DNA of 64,000 nucleotides from Microbacterium sp. AZCO (GTDB taxonomy: Bacteria > Actinomycetota > Actinomycetes > Actinomycetales > Microbacteriaceae). The stretch lies in assembly GCF_039614715.1 (NCBI RefSeq), contig NZ_CP154857.1:4092001-4156000 (forward strand), read 5' to 3'. Numbering within the stretch: position 1 is the stretch's first letter; every line of letters starts with the position of its first letter. Below the pieces are notes generated by a model that was not told the origin of the DNA, did no database searches, and worked only from the letters and a program-made list of their open reading frames with translations. The translations under genes were made by a program, and so were the position numbers. Positions 33,904-42,708 of this stretch are shown one piece after another.

Positions 33904-36900
33904 TCAGGCGCGCGCGGCTTCGCGCGCCGCGTCGCCCGCTGTGAGCCGTCGCAGCGTGAGCCCGCGCGGCGACTCGACGAATCCGGCATCCCGCAGCGCC
34001 TTGCCGACCGGGCTGCTGTAGACGAATTCGCCGTTGATCTGCTCGATGGTGAGGGTGTCGAGCCGGCGGCTGCGGGCGGTCGCCGCGAGGTCGCGGGCCG
34101 CCGCGGCGAGCCGCTCGTCGTCGTCGGTGAACACCAGGGCCGACTTGCCGCCGCGCTCCAGGTAGAGGGTCAGGGCGCCGTCGACGAGCACGACGAGTCC
34201 GCCCGCCTTGCGGCCCGGACGGTGACTCACGCCCTCGAGAGCGGGCCAGGTCAGCGCCGCACCGTAGGGGTTCGCGGGGTCGGTGGCCGCGAGCGTCACG
34301 GCGCGCAGCGGCGGTGGATCGGGCAGCGCCGCGAACTCGCGCAGGCGATCGACGGTCGCCGAAGCCGCGAACTGCGCCGCGCCGAGCTTCTCGATGACGT
34401 AGCCGCGGCGGCAGTGGCCGGCCTCCTCGAAGCCGGCCAGGATGCGATAGGCCTGCGCGAACCCGCCCGGCACGCCCTCGGACTGCACGGCGCCGCGCGT
34501 GACCACACCGTACCGATCGAGCAGGAGGCTCGCGGTCGCCGTGGCGCGGAGCGCCGCATCGGGCTCGACCGCCGGCAGCAGCGACCAACGTCCGCCGATC
34601 GAGGGCGGCCGAGGGGGCACGGATGCCGCGACCGTCCGCGCCGCGGCGCCTCGGTAGAGTCGCGCGCGCGGCGCGCGCCGCGCCACGCGGTGCGCCTGCG
34701 AGCCGCCCGTCAGCAGCGTGCGCACGGGAGCGAAGGTGTCGTTCGTGACCCGACCGCTCCACGTCAGGTTCCACAGGGCCTCGACCACCGACAGCTCGTT
34801 CTCGGCGCCGGTGAGCTGCCGCAGCTGGGCGGCGAAGTACGCGCCGCCGGCCGCGAGCGCCTCGAGCAGCCGGGCCTCCAGGCTGCCGGGGGCCGGTTCC
34901 TGAGCCGGTCGGAGGGCGTCGTCGGGCGGCGCGAGGGTCAGGGGAGCGACCTCCGCGGGATGCAGGGCGATCCAGCCGTCCCGTCCCGGAAGCGACCCGT
35001 GCCCCGACCAGATCACCTCGCCGGTCGCAGTGAGCTCGTCGAGCATCGAAGGGGTGTAGTCGGACACGCGAGCGGGGAGCACGAGCGACTCCCATGCGCT
35101 CGCCGGAATCGGAACCCCGGCGAGCTGCTCGATGACGGCCGCGACTCCGTCGATGCCCTCGAGCGGGCGCGCCAGGTGCTGCCAGGCGGGAAGGAAGCGC
35201 GCGTACGCCTCCTGCGAGACGGGCTCGACACTCCCGCGGATCGCCGCGAGCGACCGCATCCGAAGGCGCCGCAGCACCTCGGTGTCGCACCACTCGATGT
35301 CGTCGCCGCGGGTCATCGCCGCTCCCGTCGGCGGGTCGGGCAGGAAGAACCCGCTCGACACGCGCCCCTGCGACTCGAGTCGCTGCAGCGTCTGCCGCAC
35401 GACGGCGATTCCGACCCCGAACCGGGTCGCGACGTCGTCGGCGACGAACGGCCCGTGGGTGCGGGCGTGCCGGGCCACGAGATCGCCGAGCGGATCGGCG
35501 AGCGGATCGACGAAGGCGGTCGGGATGCCGACGGGCAGCGCGACCCCGAGCGCATCGCGCAGTCGCCCGGCGTCTTCGATCGCGGCGACGCGGGACACCC
35601 CGGCGATGGTGACCGGGATCGCACGCCGCGCGGCGATGAGGGCCTCGAGATGAGTGGATGCCTCACCCGCCGTCGCGGCCCCCGCGGCGGTGCCCGATTC
35701 GCTTCCCGAGCGTGTCGAGGGGTTGGTCCCCACCGGTTGGACGGTCCCCGAGCCTGTCGAGGGGTCGAGTCCCGCCGCTCCGCCGGTCCCCGAGCGTGTC
35801 GAGGGGTCGAGGCCCGCCGTCTCGGCACCGGGCGGTGCCTCCGAGGCTTGCAGCCGCGCCGCCACCTCGGCCGCGTCGAGCGGCCCCAGCATCCTCAACA
35901 GATCCGCGACGCCCTCGAGCCCTCGCGCCCGGCGCTCGGGGTCGAGTCGCTGCGCCTCGCGCTCGAACTGCGCGATGACGGCGGGGTCGAGCAGCTCGCG
36001 CATCTCGACCTTGCCGAGGAGCTCCGAGAGGAGTGCGGGGTCGACCGAGAGCGCGGCGGCGCGGCGCTCGGCGAGCGGAGAATCGCCCTCGTACATGAAG
36101 GCGCCGACGTAGCCGAACAGCAGATCGCGCGCGTACGGCGACGGCTGGGCGGGCTCGGTCTCGACGAGCCGGATGCGCCGCTCGCCGATGCCGCGCGCGA
36201 TGCGGAGGAGTGACGGCAGGTCGTAGACGTCCTGCAGCACTTCGCGCAGCGTCTCGAGGATGATCGGGAACGTCGGATACCGGCGTGCGACCTCCAGCAG
36301 CGCCGCGGAGCGCTGGCGCTGCTGCCAGAGCGGGCTGCGGCGGTTCGGGTTGGTCCGCGGCAGGAGCAGAGCGCGGGCCGCGCACTCGCGGAAGCGTGAC
36401 GCGAACAGGGCGGACCCGCCGACCTCGTCCGTGACGATCTGATCGAGCTCGTCGGGATCGAACACGAACAGCTCGGCGCCGGGCGGCTCTGCCGTGGCAT
36501 CCGGAATCCGCGCGATGATGCCGTCGTCGCTCGCCACGGCCGACCCGTCGACCCCGAGCCGCTCGCGGATGCGCGCATTGACCGCGAGGGCCCACGGCGC
36601 GTGCACGGGCATGCCGTAGGGGGAGTGCAGGATGACGCGCCAGTCGCCCACCTCGTCGCGGCCGCGCTCGACCGTGAGCGACTTGTCGGTCGGCAGGGTG
36701 CCGGTCGCTTCGCGCTGCTCGGCGAGGTAGGCCATGAGATTTCCTGAGGCGTTCGCGTCGAGGCCCGCCTCGCGGAGCCGCGCATCCGAGGCTTCGGGCT
36801 TGGCCGTCGACACCTCTCGGGCGAAGGCGCCGAGCGCCTCACCCAGCTCTGCGGGGCGGCCGAGGCCGTCGCCGTGCCAGAACGGCACCTTGCCGGGCTG

Positions 36901-38850
36901 CCCGAACGCGGGCACGACGTTGACGCGGTCGTGCGTGATCTCGACGATGCGCCAGCTGGTCGTGCCGAGCGTGAAGACGTCGTTGACCCTCGACTCGTAG
37001 ACCATCTCCTCGTCGAGCTCGCCGACGCGGGCGTTCGACGACTCGCCCGCGACGAAGACGCCGAAGAGCCCGCGGTCGGGGATCGTGCCGCCGCTCGTCA
37101 CGGCGATCCGCTGGGCACCGGGACGGCCGGTGAGCACGCCGAGGTCGCGGTTCCACACGACGCGCGGTCTCAGCTCGGCGAACTCGTCGGAGGGGAAGCG
37201 GCCGGCGAGCAGGTCGAGAGTCGCCTCGTATGCGGAGCGCGGCAGCGATCGGAACGGCGCGCTGCGCTTGACCGTCTCGTACCAGCCCTCGACGTCGACC
37301 GGGCCGACGGCGCACGCGGCGACGGTCTGCTGGGCGAGGATGTCGAGCGGGTTCTGCGGCACCGCGATCGCCTCGATCTTGCCCGCCAGCATCCGCTCCG
37401 TGACGATCGCCGTGTGGAGCACGTCGCCACGGTGCTTCGGGAAGAGCGCCGCGCGACTGATCTCGCCGACCTGGTGGCCGGCGCGACCGATGCGCTGCAG
37501 GCCCGACGCCGCGGACGGGGGAGCCTCGACCTGGATCACGAGGTCGACGGCGCCCATGTCGATGCCGAGCTCGAGGCTCGACGTCGCGACGACGCAGCGG
37601 AGGACGCCCGACTTCAGCTCCTCCTCCACCTGAGCCCGCTGCTCCTTCGAGACCGAGCCGTGATGCGCCTTCGCCAGCACGGCGGCCGCGCCGGCCGTCG
37701 ATCCGGCCTGTGCCATGGTGGCGGCAGGCATTCCCCCGGTCCCCGAGCCTGCCGAGGGGCCCGGCAGATCGAGGCCGAGGCGCTCCGAGTAGATCTCGTT
37801 GAGCCGGGCCGTGAGGCGCTCGCCGAGCCGGCGGGAGTTGACGAACACGATCGTCGACGTGTTCTGCAGGATGCGGTCGACGATCGCCTCTTCGACGTGC
37901 GGCCAGAGCGAGCCCGTCACCTCGGTGTACTCCGCCCGGGGCGGAGCGAACCAGTCCTCGCCCTCGGCATCCGCCACTTCGACGGGCTCGTCGGCGGGAG
38001 CCGGTTCTCCCGGCGGGGGCGGCGGGTTGAGCATGTCGTCGACGGGCACGACGACGGAGAGGTCGAACGTCTTCGACGCCTTCGGCGCGACGATCTCGAC
38101 CGGTGCGGCGCCCCCGAGGAAGCGCGCGACCTCGTCGATCGGCCGCACGGTGGCGGACAGGCCGATGCGCTGCGCCGGGGTCGAGCCGGGCTGCAGCGAC
38201 TCGCGGAGGGCGTCGAGCCGCTCGAGGCTCACCGCGAGATGCGCGCCGCGCTTGGTCGCAGCGACCGCGTGGACCTCGTCGATGATCACCGTGTGCACGC
38301 CCGCCAGCGTCTGCCCCGCCTGGCTCGTGAGCATGAGGTAGAGCGACTCGGGTGTCGTGATGAGGATGTCGGGGGGTGCGCTGACGAGCTTGCGGCGATC
38401 GCTCGACGTCGTGTCGCCCGAGCGCACGCCGACCGAGACGTCGGGGACGGTGATGCCCAGCCGCCGCGCGGACTGCCCGATGCCGACGAGCGGCGATCGC
38501 AGGTTGCGCTCGACGTCGACGCCGAGGGCCTTGAGCGGGGAGATGTAGAGGATACGGGTCGGGGATGCCGCGGCCTCCGCCTGCTTCTTCTTTCCGCGGG
38601 CGGGCGGCGGCGCGGCGCTGACGGGCGCCTTCTCGCGGAACACCCGGTCGATCGCCCAGAGGAAGGCGGACAGCGTCTTGCCCGATCCCGTCGGCGCGAC
38701 GACGAGGGCGTGCTTGCCGGCGGAGATCGCATCCCACGCGCCGACCTGCGCCGTCGTGGGCTCTGCGAACGCCCCCCGGAACCAGTCCTGCGTGGCAGGA
38801 CCGAACCGCTCGAGCACACGACGTGCTGATCCGGACGACGCGTCGCTCAT
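33904..38850 (-). CDS. lhr: Lhr-type ATP-dependent DNA helicase (long form)
   Basis: 1,648 residues, at the long end for actinobacterial Lhr. Walker A is APTGSGKT (52-59); a DEVH box follows (VIIDEVHAV, about 200). A second RecA domain contains ATSSLELGIDMGAVDLVIQ and QRIGRAGHQVGE. The C-terminal half is the Lhr-specific winged-helix and beta-barrel region. Lhr unwinds RNA:DNA hybrids 3' to 5' and acts in DNA repair. Two stretches look foreign: residues about 364-370 and about 1015-1049, where CCCCGAGCxTGTCGAGGGG repeats encode DPSTRSGT-like peptides in a probable linker. It is transcribed toward the Nei-type glycosylase. Confidence 0.95.
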   Translation of the reverse strand: MSDASSGSARRVLERFGPATQDWFRGAFAEPTTAQVGAWDAISAGKHALVVAPTGSGKTLSAFLWAIDRVFREKAPVSAAPPPARGKKKQAEAAASPTRILYISPLKALGVDVERNLRSPLVGIGQSARRLGITVPDVSVGVRSGDTTSSDRRKLVSAPPDILITTPESLYLMLTSQAGQTLAGVHTVIIDEVHAVAATKRGAHLAVSLERLDALRESLQPGSTPAQRIGLSATVRPIDEVARFLGGAAPVEIVAPKASKTFDLSVVVPVDDMLNPPPPPGEPAPADEPVEVADAEGEDWFAPPRAEYTEVTGSLWPHVEEAIVDRILQNTSTIVFVNSRRLGERLTARLNEIYSERLGLDLPGPSAGSGTGGMPAATMAQAGSTAGAAAVLAKAHHGSVSKEQRAQVEEELKSGVLRCVVATSSLELGIDMGAVDLVIQVEAPPSAASGLQRIGRAGHQVGEISRAALFPKHRGDVLHTAIVTERMLAGKIEAIAVPQNPLDILAQQTVAACAVGPVDVEGWYETVKRSAPFRSLPRSAYEATLDLLAGRFPSDEFAELRPRVVWNRDLGVLTGRPGAQRIAVTSGGTIPDRGLFGVFVAGESSNARVGELDEEMVYESRVNDVFTLGTTSWRIVEITHDRVNVVPAFGQPGKVPFWHGDGLGRPAELGEALGAFAREVSTAKPEASDARLREAGLDANASGNLMAYLAEQREATGTLPTDKSLTVERGRDEVGDWRVILHSPYGMPVHAPWALAVNARIRERLGVDGSAVASDDGIIARIPDATAEPPGAELFVFDPDELDQIVTDEVGGSALFASRFRECAARALLLPRTNPNRRSPLWQQRQRSAALLEVARRYPTFPIILETLREVLQDVYDLPSLLRIARGIGERRIRLVETEPAQPSPYARDLLFGYVGAFMYEGDSPLAERRAAALSVDPALLSELLGKVEMRELLDPAVIAQFEREAQRLDPERRARGLEGVADLLRMLGPLDAAEVAARLQASEAPPGAETAGLDPSTRSGTGGAAGLDPSTGSGTVQPVGTNPSTRSGSESGTAAGAATAGEASTHLEALIAARRAIPVTIAGVSRVAAIEDAGRLRDALGVALPVGIPTAFVDPLADPLGDLVARHARTHGPFVADDVATRFGVGIAVVRQTLQRLESQGRVSSGFFLPDPPTGAAMTRGDDIEWCDTEVLRRLRMRSLAAIRGSVEPVSQEAYARFLPAWQHLARPLEGIDGVAAVIEQLAGVPIPASAWESLVLPARVSDYTPSMLDELTATGEVIWSGHGSLPGRDGWIALHPAEVAPLTLAPPDDALRPAQEPAPGSLEARLLEALAAGGAYFAAQLRQLTGAENELSVVEALWNLTWSGRVTNDTFAPVRTLLTGGSQAHRVARRAPRARLYRGAAARTVAASVPPRPPSIGGRWSLLPAVEPDAALRATATASLLLDRYGVVTRGAVQSEGVPGGFAQAYRILAGFEEAGHCRRGYVIEKLGAAQFAASATVDRLREFAALPDPPPLRAVTLAATDPANPYGAALTWPALEGVSHRPGRKAGGLVVLVDGALTLYLERGGKSALVFTDDDERLAAAARDLAATARSRRLDTLTIEQINGEFVYSSPVGKALRDAGFVESPRGLTLRRLTAGDAAREAARA
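35705..35806. repeat. Three CCCCGAGCxTGTCGAGGGG repeats inside lhr
   Basis: Copies at 35705-35722, 35746-35764 and 35788-35806 have starts 41-42 bp apart. On the coding strand they read as in-frame DPSTRSGT, DPSTGSGT and NPSTRSGS peptides separated by Ala/Gly/Pro-rich spacers. The unit is an imperfect palindrome. One more copy is at 37741-37759 in the same gene and one at 41108-41126 outside genes. Confidence 0.88.
37741..37759. repeat. Single CCCCGAGCCTGCCGAGGGG repeat inside lhr
   Basis: A fourth in-gene copy, encoding GPSAGSGT in the coding frame, within a Gly/Ala-rich stretch (about residues 360-385) that interrupts the second RecA domain between the EIYSERLGLDLP segment and the KAHHGSVSKEQR motif. 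Confidence 0.8.
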
Positions 38851-38893
38851 CCCTCCATCCTTCCCGACCCCACCGACATCGGGGCGGGTCGGA

Positions 38894-39079
38894 TCAGTCG
38901 CGGACTTCGGGGATCAGCAGCCAGAGCAGCAGGTAGAGCCAGATCGACAGTCCGAAGAACACGACCGAGCCGACCATCACCACCCGCACGACGATGGGGC
39001 TCATGTCGAAGCGGTTCGCGATCGCGAGGCAGACGCCACCGATGACGCGACCGGAGCGGGGACGGATGAGCTCGGCCAT
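38894..39079 (-). CDS. PspC-domain small membrane protein
   Basis: 61 residues from the ATG at 39079 (AGGA 7 nt upstream); an in-frame ATG at 39097 would add six residues. The whole protein is a PspC domain: LIRPRSGRVIGGVCLAIANR, then VVRVVMVGSVVFF and a second hydrophobic stretch ending LLIPE. PspC proteins act in envelope-stress responses. It lies between lhr (43 bp) and the ABC-F gene (39 bp), all on the minus strand. Confidence 0.88.
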   Translation of the reverse strand: MAELIRPRSGRVIGGVCLAIANRFDMSPIVVRVVMVGSVVFFGLSIWLYLLLWLLIPEVRD

Positions 39080-39118
39080 GCGGCCATCCTGCTCCATCCG
39101 CCCCCGCTCCGGTAGCCC

Positions 39119-40801
39119 TCAGGGCAGGCCGACGCCGGGCGCCTCGGTGAGCGTCCCGTCCCGATCGAGCTCGAGGACGAGGTCCACCCCGAGGCGCGCG
39201 AGGAACCCGTCGTCGTGACTCACGACGAGCACGGCGCCCCGATACGACGAGAGAGCGTCGACGAGCTGAGTGACCGTGTCCAGGTCGAGATTGTTCGTCG
39301 GCTCGTCCAGCACGAGGAGCTGCGGCGGCGGGTCGGCGAGCAGCAGCCGGGCGAGAGCGACGCGGAACCGCTCGCCGCCCGACAGCGTCGAGACGGGCCG
39401 GGTCACGGCATCCCCTCTGATGAGGAAGCGCGCGAGCCGGTTGCGCAGCTCGGGGATCGGCACGGCCGGCGCACCCGCCGCGACGTTGTCGAGGACGGTG
39501 GCCGCGTCGTCGAGCCCGTCGACGCGCTGCGGCAGGTAGCCGATGCGGTCGGTGTGCGCCTCGGCCGTGCACGAACTCCTCAAGATCGTGCCCGATTCGG
39601 CTTGCTCGGGCGCAGAGGGCCCGAAGCGGCGTGACTTTGAGGAGTTGGTGCCCGCCGCGCCGACGAGCCGCTCGAGCAGCGTCGTCTTCCCCGCACCGTT
39701 CGGCCCCGTGAGCGCGACGCGCTCCGGCCCCTGCACGACCCACGACCGCGTGCCGTCACCGAGAGTCGCGATGCGGCGCCCGGCCGGCACGCCGGGATCG
39801 GGGAGGTCGATGCGCACGGAGTCGTCGTCGCGCACGCGCCGCTCCGCCGCATCGAGCGCCGCGCGCGCGGACGCCTCGCGGTCTGCCTTCTCGCCCCGGA
39901 GCCTCCCGGCCGACACCTGTGCGGCGCTCGCGCGATTGCCCGCGACGATGCCCGGCACGCGCTTCTCGTGCTGCGCCTTGCGTCCCATCGCCGCGCGCTG
40001 GGCGAGCTTGGACTCGGCCTCGATCCGCTGGCGCTTCTCGCGCTTGACGGCCGCTTCGGCCGCGCGCTCGGCCTGCTTGGCGGCGCCCTGCTCGGCGTCC
40101 AGCCACGCGCGCCACTCCGAGTACGCCCCGCCGAACGTCGACAGCTCGCTCTCGTACAGCTCGGCGGTCTCGTCCATCAGCTCGAGCAGGGCGGTGTCGT
40201 GGCTCACGACGACGAGCGATCCCCGCCAGCCGCGCACCATCTCGTACAGCCGTGCCCGCGCGTCGCGGTCGAGGTTGTTGGTCGGCTCGTCGAGCAGCGC
40301 GATGGGCGCGCCGCGCAGCCGGATCCCGGCGATCGCGGTCAGCATCGCCTCGCCGCCCGACAGCTCGCCGACCGACCGCTCCAGCATCTCCGGCGCGAGG
40401 CCCGCCTCGGCGAGGGCTGCGTGGGCGCGCGCCTCGATGTCCCAATCCGAGCCGACGGCGTCGAAATGGGTGGGGTCGACGTCGCCGGACTCGATCGCGC
40501 GCAGGGCGCGCAGAGCCGGGGCGACGCCGAGCAGCTCGGCGACCGGCCGGTCGACGTCGAGCGTGAGCTGCTGCGGCAGGTAGGCGGCGTCCGCCTGCCG
40601 CACGACGCTGCCGTGATCGGGCGCGAGCTCGCCCGCTATGAGACGCAGCAGCGTGGACTTTCCCGAGCCGTTCCGGCCGACGAGGCCCGTGCGGCCGGCG
40701 CCGAAGGCGCCCGAGACGCCCGAGAGGGCGACCGAGCCGTCCGGCCAGGTGAAGCGGACGTCGTCGAGGACGACGGAGGGCGTGAAGGTATGAGCGGGCA
40801 T
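39119..40801 (-). CDS. ABC-F family ATPase with in-frame repeat insertion
   Basis: 560 residues, two ABC domains without membrane segments. The first has Walker A LVGRNGSGKST, signature LSGGE and DEPTNNLD; the second has TGPNGAGKTT, LSGGE and DEPTNNLD. The linker is a charged helical arm (about 240-320). ABC-F proteins act on the ribosome, as translation factors or antibiotic-protection factors. Residues about 383-412, right after the second Walker A helix, are an insertion (TNSSKSRRFGPSAPEQ ... TILRSSCT) encoded by a palindromic element. A 210-nt leader precedes the gene. Whether it confers resistance cannot be read. Confidence 0.92.
   Translation of the reverse strand: MPAHTFTPSVVLDDVRFTWPDGSVALSGVSGAFGAGRTGLVGRNGSGKSTLLRLIAGELAPDHGSVVRQADAAYLPQQLTLDVDRPVAELLGVAPALRALRAIESGDVDPTHFDAVGSDWDIEARAHAALAEAGLAPEMLERSVGELSGGEAMLTAIAGIRLRGAPIALLDEPTNNLDRDARARLYEMVRGWRGSLVVVSHDTALLELMDETAELYESELSTFGGAYSEWRAWLDAEQGAAKQAERAAEAAVKREKRQRIEAESKLAQRAAMGRKAQHEKRVPGIVAGNRASAAQVSAGRLRGEKADREASARAALDAAERRVRDDDSVRIDLPDPGVPAGRRIATLGDGTRSWVVQGPERVALTGPNGAGKTTLLERLVGAAGTNSSKSRRFGPSAPEQAESGTILRSSCTAEAHTDRIGYLPQRVDGLDDAATVLDNVAAGAPAVPIPELRNRLARFLIRGDAVTRPVSTLSGGERFRVALARLLLADPPPQLLVLDEPTNNLDLDTVTQLVDALSSYRGAVLVVSHDDGFLARLGVDLVLELDRDGTLTEAPGVGLP
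39567..39653. repeat. Palindromic element of the GTGC-AACTCC family inside the ABC-F gene
   Basis: The left arm GCACGAACTCCTCAA (39569-39583) pairs with TTGAGGAGTTGGTGC (39637-39651) with one mismatch, at the same arm position as in the copy at 22797. The element (about 87 bp) keeps the reading frame of the ABC-F gene and contributes about 29 residues. Confidence 0.88.
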
Positions 40802-41145
40802 GGAGTCTCCTGGTGTCGTGGATGCACTGACACCGAGGAGCCGCGAAACGCTCGGGCGGAGAGGTCGGAGCCGGGAAAGCGGCGGAGGTCGACGGGTCAG
40901 CGCGGATCGGTGCGCGGACTCGCGTCGAGATGTCCGGGTGACGGACAGAGGGGTCGACGGATCAGCGCGTGGTCACAGCGCGGTCGCGACGATCTCCGTC
41001 AACGTCTTTCCTCACACTCGGGACAAGGACCGAGCCAGCATAGCGAAGGAGCGCTGAGAAGAGAATGGATGCTGCCGAGCCGGCGCTCCTCGCGGGTTCG
41101 GGGTCGACCCCTCGACAAGCTCGGGGACCGGGGCGGCGCCGGGGA
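40802..41145. other. 344-bp non-coding leader region of the ABC-F gene
   Basis: Reading on the minus strand from the esterase stop: a CCCCTCGACAAGCTCGGGG repeat (41108-41126), a TATGCT box near 41036-41041, then about 200 nt of leader before the ABC-F ATG. The leader contains a 17-bp direct repeat with one mismatch (GTCGACGGGTCAGCGCG at 40888-40904, GTCGACGGATCAGCGCG at 40953-40969) and a 10-codon ORF (41012-41041, MLARSLSRV). No conclusive terminator/antiterminator pair was found by eye. Confidence 0.5.
41108..41126. repeat. Intergenic copy of the CCCCGAGCxTGTCGAGGGG repeat
   Basis: It reads CCCCTCGACAAGCTCGGGG on the plus strand, the reverse complement of CCCCGAGCTTGTCGAGGGG, 20 bp from the esterase stop codon. 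It is identical to the lhr copies except at the variable central base(s). Confidence 0.85.
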
Positions 41146-41817
41146 TCAGCGGGCGAGCGACTCGAGCTGCTTGTCGAGGAAGACCCGCACGTCGGCGAGC
41201 TCGGGCTCGGAGACGCTGTGTGTGAGGCCCTGATAGACCCGGCCGCTCAGCTCGGCGTGCGCGGGGAGCCAGTCGGTCGTGTGCGCCACGAGGTGTTCGG
41301 GGATGACGTCGTCGTTCGTGCCGCGGCCCCAGAAGACGGGCGGCCTGCGCGCGGCGAGGTCCGCGTCGCCGGGAAGTTCGCCGGGTGTCGCATACCCCGA
41401 GAGGGTGACGGCGAACGCGAACCGGTCGGGTGCGAGGCGCATGGCCTGCAGCGACACCGCGGCGCCCTGCGAGAAGCCGAGGAGGCCGACCGGGGTCGGG
41501 GCGGGGGCGACGGCGTCGATCCAGTGCAGGAGCCGGGATGCCGCATCCGTCGTCTTGGCAGGACTCTGGCCGTCGAGCCCCTCGATGGGGTACCAGGAGT
41601 AGCCGGGGGCAGGCCACGGCGGGGTGAGCGGAGCGCGCACGGCGGCGACGGCGAACTCGGCCGGGAGGTAGGGCACGAGCCCGAAGAGGTCGTTCTCATC
41701 GGCCCCGTAGCCGTGCAGCAGCACGAGGAGCGGGCGACCGGCGCGGGTCGAGGCATCCATCGACCACAGCACGATCTCGGGATCCAGGTGAGGGGTCTCG
41801 CGTGCCGGGTCGCTCAT
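41146..41817 (-). CDS. Phospholipase/carboxylesterase (alpha/beta hydrolase)
   Basis: 223 residues. It follows the Abhydrolase_2 pattern: LLVLLHGYGADENDL (oxyanion hole), nucleophile elbow GFSQGAAVSL (Ser near residue 128), FWGRGTNDDVIP (Asp) and LTHSVSEPEL (His). It hydrolyses carboxylic or thioesters; the natural substrate is unknown. It lies between the ABC-F leader and a tetR gene on the same strand, separated from tetR by 75 bp holding a 21-bp tandem duplication (about 41837-41878). Confidence 0.9.
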   Translation of the reverse strand: MSDPARETPHLDPEIVLWSMDASTRAGRPLLVLLHGYGADENDLFGLVPYLPAEFAVAAVRAPLTPPWPAPGYSWYPIEGLDGQSPAKTTDAASRLLHWIDAVAPAPTPVGLLGFSQGAAVSLQAMRLAPDRFAFAVTLSGYATPGELPGDADLAARRPPVFWGRGTNDDVIPEHLVAHTTDWLPAHAELSGRVYQGLTHSVSEPELADVRVFLDKQLESLAR

Positions 41818-41892
41818 GCCCCCATCGTGCCAGCACCCGCCGACACCCGGACAGCGCCCGCCGACACCCGGACAGCGCCCGCGGCCGGCGGA

Positions 41893-42570
41893 TCAGGGAT
41901 GCCGCGCCGCGGTGCGCTCCGCCGAGTCGAGGATCATGTCGACGCCGGCGAGGAAGATCTCCTCGTCGCGGATCTCGGACAGCAGCGGGATGTGCGCAGC
42001 GACCAGCGGGTATTCGCGCGGGTCGACGAGGATCGGCGCGTCGAGCCACAGCCCGCCGGCGGCCTCGCCCCGATCCGCGCGCGCTCGTGCGATGTTCGAA
42101 GCGGTGGACAGGATGTGCGCCGCGAGGAGGGCGTAGTGACGCACGAGATCGTCGCCGGAGAGCCCGGCGCGGGTGAAGCCGTCGAGCATCAGCTCGATCG
42201 CGCGATGCTCGCCCGGTCCGTTCGTCGTGAGCACGACCGCCTCGACGCCGATCGCGGGATACCGCTCGAACTGCCGGAGCGTCGCGAGGCCGAGTGCCCG
42301 CAGCCGTTCGCGCCACTGCTCCGGCGGCACCTCGATCTCGTCGATCCCGAGCAGTGCGAGGTGATCGAGCAGCGCTCGCATGAGCTCGTCCTTGCTGCGG
42401 AAGTGCCGGTAGACGGCCGTCGGGTCCACTCCCAGATGCCCGCCGAGCTCGCGGAAGGAGATCGTCGTCACCCCGGGTGCCGACGCGAGCTCCAGCGCCG
42501 CCGCGATGATCGTCTCACGGTCCAGGCGCGCCTTTCCGGTGCGTAGGGACGGCGCTCGCTCGCTCGACAT
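41893..42570 (-). CDS. TetR/AcrR family regulator
   Basis: 225 residues. The HTH is LDRETIIAAALELASAPGVT followed by FRELGGHLGVDPTAVYRHFRSKDELMRAL (about 16-66), with a TetR_C_1-type ligand domain. It faces the amidohydrolase/ABC operon; the perfect 7-3-7 inverted repeat at 42635-42651 is the likely site through which it represses both directions. Confidence 0.92.
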   Translation of the reverse strand: MSSERAPSLRTGKARLDRETIIAAALELASAPGVTTISFRELGGHLGVDPTAVYRHFRSKDELMRALLDHLALLGIDEIEVPPEQWRERLRALGLATLRQFERYPAIGVEAVVLTTNGPGEHRAIELMLDGFTRAGLSGDDLVRHYALLAAHILSTASNIARARADRGEAAGGLWLDAPILVDPREYPLVAAHIPLLSEIRDEEIFLAGVDMILDSAERTAARHP

Positions 42571-42634
42571 CGTCGGCCTCCTGGCAGTCGAAGTGTTCGG
42601 TGGGACTCCACTGTAAGACTGAATGTCACAGTCC

Positions 42635-42651
42635 TGTCAACACCGTTGACA
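42635..42651. promoter_or_regulatory. TetR operator, perfect 7-3-7 inverted repeat
   Basis: TGTCAAC-ACC-GTTGACA lies 57 bp before the amidohydrolase start and 64 bp before the divergent tetR. TTGACA within its right arm (42646-42651) can serve as a -35 hexamer, so operator and promoter overlap. Confidence 0.85.
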
Positions 42652-42708
42652 GCGTCGTTGTCATCGACGTAGCCTCACCTCGTTCCCCGACACGGAAGCG
42701 AGGCGACT

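Noticed and set aside
35705..35806. Repeats in lhr as evidence of a frameshift or pseudogene
   Set aside because: The frame stays open through all copies and the downstream domains are intact.
36874..38829. Long plus-strand open frames opposite lhr
   Set aside because: No recognisable motifs, composition typical of antisense shadows; lhr itself is unambiguous.
41837..41878. 21-bp tandem duplication upstream of the esterase gene as an operator
   Set aside because: Direct repeat without dyad symmetry, close to the tetR 3' end; looks like simple slippage.
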